A stretch of 41,519 nucleotides of DNA, taken from Purshia tridentata (taxonomy: Eukaryota > Streptophyta > Magnoliopsida > Rosales > Rosaceae). How positions within the stretch are numbered: the first letter of the stretch is position 1; the number at the start of each line of letters is the position of its first letter. The stretch is from contig QANT01001122.1 of the NCBI GenBank assembly GCA_003254885.1, positions 1 through 41,519 on the forward strand. The letters run 5' to 3'. The notes beneath the pieces were generated by a model. The model saw only the letters and a program-made list of their open reading frames with translations. It was not told where the DNA came from and did no database searches. The position numbers and the translations under genes were made by a program. Shown here piece after piece: positions 34,219 to 41,519 of the stretch.

Positions 34219-36013
34219 ATGGCATCCGTACTGAGAACTTGCTCAACGGCAACCTTGGCCTCTCGACCTCTCTCATCTTACACTTCCAAGACTTCTATTC
34301 CTTCTCTCTCTTTAAACCCAGGTACATGTTCCCTAGAAACAAAGAAAACCCATTTCATTTTCCAATATCAGAACCATGATTTGGGCTTCTGTTCTCTGAT
34401 TTGGTTAATATATGCTATATACCCAGTTCATTTTTGGTGTTTCTTTGTGCTTTAAAGGGACATAATATGTGGGTTTCAGCTGGTTAGGGAATTGTTATAG
34501 ATTTCAATGAATTGGGAATTTTGCATTGCAGGGCAGAGTTCTGGGAGGAAGTTTTATGGAGGGATAAGGATTCATGGAAAGAAGAATAGGTCTCAGTTCC
34601 ATGTGGCAGTCACCAATGTTGCCACTGAAATCAACTCTGTTGAACAGGTTTGAATTTTGTTTATCAAATTGTCTTTCCTCAGTCTAATTTGAGAATAAAT
34701 TTTGATGGAAAATTGTCATTACTGCTATGATTGGCTGAAGTGTAGAGATTATGGTCCAATTGGTTGTTCAAAATTTGCTTTAACATGGGACAAACATTGT
34801 GTTCACTCTAGATGAAGATTTATTTGCTTGGTTATTAAACATTCCTTAATAGTAAAAGATTAGTTTCAAGAGAAGTTTTGGGAATTAGACCTGCTGTAGA
34901 ATAAAGATTAGGTTCTTCAATCTATGTGTGATTAATTCTTGTCAGCCTGATCATATTCAGGCACAGAGGCTTGCTGCTAAGGAAAACCAGAGGCCAGTAT
35001 ATCCATTTGCTGCAATAGTAGGACAGGATGAGATGAAACTATGCCTTCTGCTGAATGTGATTGATCCCAAGATTGGGGGTGTCATGATCATGGGTGATAG
35101 GGGAACAGGAAAATCAACAACTGTTAGGTCTTTGGTTGATTTGCTTCCCGAAATTAAGGTAGTTTCTGGTGACCCTTACAATTCCGATCCAGAAGATCCA
35201 GAGTCCATGGGCGTGGAAGTTAGAGAGAGCATTGTGAAAGGGGAGCAACTTCCTGTTGTCATGACTAAGATCAACATGGTTGACTTACCCTTGGGTGCTA
35301 CAGAAGATAGAGTCTGTGGGACAATTGACATTGAGAAGGCTCTAACTGAGGGTGTCAAGGCATTTGAGCCAGGCCTTCTTGCAAAAGCTAATAGAGGAAT
35401 CCTTTATGTGGATGAAGTGAATCTTTTAGATGATCATTTGGTGGATGTTTTATTGGATTCTGCTGCCTCCGGATGGAACACAGTGGAGCGAGAGGGTATT
35501 TCAATTTCACATCCTGCCCGATTTATTTTAATTGGCTCGGGCAATCCAGAAGAAGGGGAGCTCAGGCCACAGTTGCTTGACCGTTTTGGGATGCATGCAC
35601 AAGTTGGAACTGTACGGGATGCAGAGCTCAGAGTGAAGATTGTAGAGGAGAGAGCTCGGTTTGACAGAAATCCCAAAGAATTTCGGAGTTCTTACGATGC
35701 TGAGCAAGAAAAGCTTCAGCAACAAATTGGCTCAGCGAGAAGTTATCTTCCATCTGTTCAGATTGATCATGAATTCAAGGTGAAAATCTCCAAGGTATGT
35801 GCAGAGTTGAATGTCGACGGATTGAGAGGAGACATAGTGACTAATAGGGCTGCAAAAGCCTTGGCTGCTCTAAAGAGTAGAGATAAGGTGACTGCAGAGG
35901 ATATTGCTACTGTCATCCCTAACTGCTTAAGACATCGTCTTCGGAAGGATCCTTTAGAGTCAATTGACTCAGGTTTACTTGTCATTGAGAAATTTTATGA
36001 GGTGTTTAGCTGA
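34219..36013 (+). CDS. CHLI: Magnesium-chelatase subunit I, chloroplastic
   Basis: Three exons (34219-34321, 34532-34647, 34946-36013) encode 428 residues, close to Arabidopsis CHLI1 (424). CHLI is the AAA+ ATPase that with CHLD and CHLH inserts Mg2+ into protoporphyrin IX, the first committed step of chlorophyll synthesis in the plastid stroma. The Ser/Thr-rich N-terminus is a typical chloroplast transit peptide. The AAA+ core shows Walker [10 protein letters not shown] (123-131) and Walker B ILYVDE (225-230). Cys358 and Cys400 are 42 residues apart, the same spacing as the redox-regulated pair in Arabidopsis CHLI1 (C354/C396), so thioredoxin control is likely. The C-terminus [18 protein letters not shown] is conserved. 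The in-frame TTG upstream of the ATG is ignored. Confidence 0.97.
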
Positions 36014-36040
36014 GGGACCAAATTTAGAGTCAATTGACTC
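35953..36040 (+). repeat. Duplicated 14-bp palindrome at the CHLI 3' end
   Basis: The perfect palindrome GAGTCAATTGACTC occurs in the last coding part (35957-35970, codons for ESIDS) and again 70 bases on, just after the stop codon (36027-36040), each preceded by TTTA and followed by similar bases. It looks like a partial copy of the coding tail in the 3' UTR. Confidence 0.8.
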
Positions 36041-36465
36041 CGGTCTTTTAAACTTTTGTTGGCAAGATTGTTGTTTTGTTTAATTTAGGTTTTTGCCATA
36101 TATTCAGACTACTATTTTACAAGTTTACAATTCAGGTTTTATGGTCTATAATATTTAGAAGCTTGAAGCTCAGTTGAACTATCTATAGCGATATGATACT
36201 TATATATTCTTTTGATAAATTTCACTACAATTTTGTTCTCTATAGTTTCTTCTAATTTGTTTATTGAAATGTGCTGTTGTATAATGGTCTTTCAGTTCAT
36301 GGCTTGGAAACATTTGCCAAGATTATCAAACATATGCATAAGCTTGACCATGTCTGTGACTTGACATCAAGAGTAGGGGTGCTTTGTCATTGTTATAGAG
36401 GGTTAAGGGTAAACTTGACCATTGTATGTGGCTTAAGCAATGCATGCTGTTAATATCCATACGGC

Positions 36466-36825
36466 GAAAGTTCACTTTTGTAGTTTGAGTTAAGTTTTAC
36501 TTTGGTTCCCATATTTTGATTTTGATTATGTAGTTTAAAAATCGTTGCAATTCAAGCACATATTAATATTTTTGTCTATTAATTTGTTAAATTGATTATT
36601 GAATTGCTAACGGTATATAAAATACAGGACCAAAATCAAAATAGTTTGTAAAATACATAATTAAAAACACAACAAATTTGACAATTTAATGAACGAAAAT
36701 ATTAAGATGTTCTTGAATTGTAATGATATGTAAATTACATGACTGAAATCATAATAATTGAAACTATAAAGATTAAAGTAAAACTTAACTCAAACTACAT
36801 AGACGAAAAAATAAAATTTAGGCTA
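36466..36825. repeat. MITE with terminal inverted repeats
   Basis: TAGTTTGAGTTAAGTTTTAC (from 36481) is exactly inverted at 36778-36797, and weaker pairing extends outwards and inwards (ATTTTGATTTTGATTAT near the left end). About 360 bases, non-coding, between CHLI and the first Nudix gene. End points are approximate and no target-site duplication was fixed. Confidence 0.7.
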
Positions 36826-36864
36826 TTCATATATTACATGAATAACATGAACATGACAATACAC

Positions 36865-37961
<1,097 letters not shown>

Positions 37962-39203
37962 TCCATTCAATTTTCTTATCTTCCTAACACAAACGTGGTG
38001 GTTATAACTTATAAGTCGCTTATAATTATTACACCAATTATTACGGTCTCATTAATATAGCACCAATTGTTATAGTCTATTATTATAAATAACGGATCCC
38101 ATTCTATTTTTGACACAAACTTTTATTAAGACATAATACATATATAATTTCAATAATATGAACTTTTCATTTTTCAAGTCTATATAAAAAATCATTATTA
38201 TAAAAAATTAAGTAAATTAAAAATTATTTGCCTATAAAGATTATATTGTTAACAAAATTAACATTTGACCATTTAATTTGATAGGTAAATAGTTTTTGAT
38301 TGTCCTACGAAATTTAATTTTTTTTTCTATTTTCATGGTCCGTATACCTCTTACATAGTCTTCACCCCATACGTATACCTTTGTAAAAGGGAATGCATTC
38401 AGAGTTCAGACCAAAGGGTAAATGGCATAATGGCATGTAAGAATGTGAGACTGTAATAAAATTTCACACACTTTTACCATTTTCATTTGTTTTGTGTATT
38501 GTTGATGTTGTTAATAACTTTCCATTCTCAAGCATTATTATTTTCTCAAGAGGATAGCAAAATAGGAAACAAAAAAATTTCAGACATGTATGCTTCATAA
38601 GAAAGAAAAGAATAGCATTCAAAACATAAAACAAACCATTTCAATAGAATTACAACAGAGGTTGCCAATGTGTCTTCCCTCTATCAAAAAAAATGAGGAA
38701 AAATTTCTTGATATATAGAAGGTTTTCATCCGTGTTATCAACCAACCACAGTAGCCGGGCAAGTCCTGGAACTACAGCAACAATAACATTGTGAATGAGA
38801 ACCAGAAAACACTGTGATCGAAAACCAGATATGAGTACAAGTTACAAACAAAGGAAAAGACAGACTGACCTGAAGAAAGGAGAAGGCAGCAATTCAAACA
38901 AGTCTGTTCTGGCCATTTTCCGAACCCAGGTTCGTTTGACATATGATTCTGGTTGCCTAAGCTCAAAGCAAAACAATCCAGAAAACCCAATAGACTTGCC
39001 TTTTTCTTTTTCTTTTTCTTTTTTCCAACTGAATTGTTTTTGTGTTATGATGATGTGAATGGCCCTATGATTCTGGAAATTCACTCATGCTATTCTTTTT
39101 TCAGTATGTCTAAATCTATCCAAAACAGAGTGCATATTGAAGTAAATATTATTGCAGGAACGATGATCATTTAATACAACCAAATACAGTTTGCTGAAAA
39201 AGT
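37962..39203. other. Intergenic between the two Nudix genes
   Basis: Promoter region of the short Nudix gene and 3' region of the longer one. AT-rich, with a CTTTTT repeat near 38999-39025. No gene or clear mobile element seen. Confidence 0.5.
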
Positions 39204-41041
39204 TTATGGAATCGTGCTATTTCTGTCCACAATGCTAGGAATCTTATAAATAGGATTCTGCTCCACAAAAGGTGGTGGTCGTTTGTATACAATTGATGCA
39301 GCCCTAATCAAGATACCAGCAGTTAAGCCCCATATCATGTACTTCTTATTCTGCGTTTCATAGTCAAAGAAATGAATCAGGTACTTGTTTTCCATCCACT
39401 CTCTCTCCTCTGACCTCCGGTTTTCATCCTGAAGCAAATGTATAAAAATGATCTTTAAAAAGACCGAAAAGAAAAAAAAAATATTTGGAGTTGGAGAGTA
39501 ATGGAACTAAAGAGAAAAACCTTGATGAACATTTCCAAGGGAGCATCAAATACTGCTTCCACTTCAGCAGGATTTGGAGTAGGCTTGAATGCTTCCTTTT
39601 CATTAAGTATGCCAATAACAGGAACAACTCTCAGAAGGTGCTGCACAGAAAGCAAATGGTAGCTAAATCAAATTCCTCAAAAAAGTACAAAGGTTTTTCA
39701 AGTTGCAAGCCTGACACCAAAATTTGCATTACCTAACATGAGGAAATAGTGCCAGGTAGGTCATCCTGCACCTCCCCAGATACCTATCTTTATAACTCAA
39801 TCTGAAACACTTGTCCAACAAATCCGACTAACTACCCTGGGCTTTCCCTAGACTAACTTCCAAAATTTGGAATGCCTCATCTTCAGAACGGATTGGAGGA
39901 TGTACACTATACAGCTCAAAACTGGATAGACAAAAAAATTGAATACTCTGAAACTTTGGATGCAAATTAGTAAATATGAGATTAATACTAAGCAACAAGC
40001 AGCAAAAGATCCTGTACTCAACAGAGCTGCATGAAGCATGGATGAGCCCGAATTAAATGTTCACTTCAGACAGAGACGTTTTACTCCTCCTCTCTTATGA
40101 ACAAAAAATGACCTCTTTATCTACCAGTTTATTTCAACATTTTTCTGCTAACTAAAAATCTAAACTTCACAAAAGTCTATATAAACCTAGATTTCATAGG
40201 TCATTAAATTTGCAAGCACAAGTATAAGATAAATCTGCCATTTTTCCTAGTATTAACTGAGGTTTCAACCTTCAACTTCCACAAGAGAGAAATTCAGGCA
40301 CCAATTTGCAATTTCCCAAATAAACTATAGGCTATAGTTAGATAAACCAAATTCTGTGTTCACTCAATTGCACAAAGTTGAGCTCAATCAAACAAAAATT
40401 TAAAACAAATAACATAAAAATAACAGCATTTATAACCAAAAGAGAAAATCTTGATACCTTAGACAAGAATGGTTCAAGAACAGTGACAACATTGACGAGC
40501 GAAGGATCCAAACCAATCTCTTCTTTTGCCTCCCTTGTTGCCGTGTCCCCATCATCCTTATCCCCCTCGTCTGTTTTCCCACCCGGCAAAGAAACTTCAC
40601 CTGCAAAAAACGAACAAAAAAAGAAAAGAAAAGAAAAGAAAAGAGAACCCACTTATTCCAATAACCAATATTTGCCATTTATTTTCATCTTCCTCAGTTT
40701 TCCCATGGACCAAACAGAGGTTATCGAAAATTCCAGCAACCTGAGTGAGTGGATAGCCCCGAGGACCTCTTAGTGAGAATGACACGCAGATCCCCAGCAT
40801 CCCCTTCAAAGAGACAGACCAAAACAGCAGCTCTCTTGGGTCTGAACGCTTCTGGGTCGCGTGCAATTGGTGCATCACTTTCAGCAAAACCCACTTGGGC
40901 TACAACCTTGCGAGCGCTTTCTTCAATTCTCTGCTCCTCAACATCATCGTCCAAGGATAAAAGTGGTGGCTTGTAGAGGCGGAGCTGCTGGGCCAAGGCC
41001 AAAAGCCTCTGTGAGCCGCCACAAGAATTGGATGGTTCCAT
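39204..41041 (-). CDS. NUDT15: Nudix hydrolase, NUDT15-like CoA diphosphatase, leader displaced by a MITE
   Basis: Four exons (41041-40741, 40600-40458, 39640-39521, 39428-39204) give 262 residues. The CoA-pyrophosphatase signature VILTKRSSGLSTHSGEVSLP precedes the Nudix box (Gly108 to Gly130, REAKEEIG at 123-130). The body closely resembles Arabidopsis NUDT15, a mitochondrial CoA diphosphatase, from memory. The start used here is the ATG at 41041, which is preceded directly by an in-frame TAG contributed by a MITE. Beyond the MITE lies an in-frame 15-codon basic/hydrophobic leader with its own ATG, so the ancestral protein was probably 277 residues and mitochondrial. As the sequence stands, simple translation would give a leaderless enzyme unless the MITE is spliced out. 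Tandem paralogue of the neighbouring Nudix gene, with identical intron positions. Confidence 0.88.
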
Positions 41042-41042
41042 C

Positions 41043-41162
41043 TAGGGGTGGGCACTTCATTCCGCTATACCATTCCATACCGATTCCATACCATTCCGTG
41101 TCAAGTTTCATACCGAAAAATGATACCGAATGTCATACCATATCATACCATGCCCACCCCTA
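41043..41162. mobile_element. hAT-type MITE, 120 bp, in the first coding exon of the NUDT15-like gene
   Basis: Perfect 12-bp terminal inverted repeats TAGGGGTGGGCA / TGCCCACCCCTA bound the element, and a perfect 8-bp target-site duplication GTTCCATC flanks it (41035-41042 and 41163-41170). Eight-base duplications and this kind of end are typical of hAT elements. The inside consists of short repeats of ATACCATTCC type and has no coding capacity. Both copies of the duplication contain CAT, i.e. a minus-strand ATG. Confidence 0.93.
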
Positions 41163-41226
41163 GTTCCATCACCGGTGGAAGTGACGTAGATAGCCTTCTC
41201 AGGATTGAGATCATGGGCTGAATTTC
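41163..41226 (-). other. Displaced N-terminal leader of the NUDT15-like gene
   Basis: Reading the minus strand from the ATG at 41214, 17 codons plus one base reach the MITE: MISILRRLSTSLPPV, then ME, where the second Met is the original internal ATG. The peptide is rich in Arg, Ser and hydrophobic residues without acids, as mitochondrial targeting sequences are. Across the MITE the frame continues exactly into MEPSN of the enzyme if the element and one duplication copy are removed. A good splice acceptor (TATGCAG, exon start 41225) lies 11 bases upstream of the ATG, so a 5' UTR intron may be present. Confidence 0.75.
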
Positions 41227-41519
41227 TGCATAGTAGAAATAAGAACAGTTACTGGGGTTTTAGGTGGCTCACTCAGCAAAGGTTGTGGAAATGGTTCCAA
41301 GCTTCTGATTTGACAAATGGGTCCTGACTCACCTTCCGTTTTTTTTTTTTTCGTNTTTTTTTTTTCGTTCTCTTTTTAATTTTATCTCATTTTTTCTTCA
41401 AATTCCATTTACATTACAACCCTTATTATGTCTCAATGTCTCATACGTTCCATGACTAAATTCACTTTAATATCTATTACTTTTAAATGTAAATATTTAT
41501 TAACCCCCAATTTAGAGCC
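41227..41519. other. Upstream region of the NUDT15-like gene
   Basis: Contains the presumed promoter or 5' UTR intron of the minus-strand Nudix gene and a poly-T/TCG tract with an N at 41355. No further gene is visible. Confidence 0.5.

Overview
This is a nuclear chromosome segment of a flowering plant, almost certainly a eudicot and probably a rosid (a Rosaceae-like genome is my guess, from general feel only). It is AT-rich, has GT-AG introns, carries plant-specific gene families (CLE peptides, BAHD acyltransferase, CHLI) and is littered with MITEs, foldback elements and poly-A/poly-T runs interrupted by small N gaps (13841, 18150, 19091-19095, 34009, 41355).

Layout. 1-1.9 kb: foldback repeat and the promoter of the first gene. 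2.07-6.26 kb (+): five-exon SGNH/GDSL esterase, with a copia LTR remnant in its long second intron. 7.9-23.1 kb: about 15 kb of gene-poor DNA holding three intronless CLE signalling-peptide genes, all on the minus strand (7969-8238, 15295-15591, 22776-23030). They are separated by MITE-type repeats and a 1.9-kb Mutator-like foldback element with a 9-bp target-site duplication. 24.8-31.25 kb (-): a 14-coding-exon gene for a 798-residue, mostly low-complexity protein of unknown function (resembles the At4g18490 family), whose last intron looks like a U12-type AT-AC intron. 31.3-31.5 kb: a compact divergent promoter shared with a two-exon BAHD acyltransferase (31559-32992, +). 34.2-36.0 kb (+): magnesium-chelatase subunit CHLI. 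36.9-41.2 kb (-): two tandem Nudix hydrolases of the NUDT15/CoA-diphosphatase type.

The genes do not form one pathway. The two locally duplicated groups (CLE trio, Nudix pair) are the interesting parts. In the second Nudix gene a 120-bp hAT-type MITE with a perfect 8-bp target-site duplication has landed on the internal start codon. It separates a short mitochondrial-type leader from the enzyme, and a possible GT-AG intron within the MITE would rejoin them in frame. The middle CLE gene carries a nearly perfect 98-bp tandem duplication of its peptide-coding 3' end. The first CLE gene encodes a peptide with the normally conserved second proline replaced by glycine.

All exon boundaries were derived by hand from splice consensus and reading-frame continuity; no transcripts or database searches were available.
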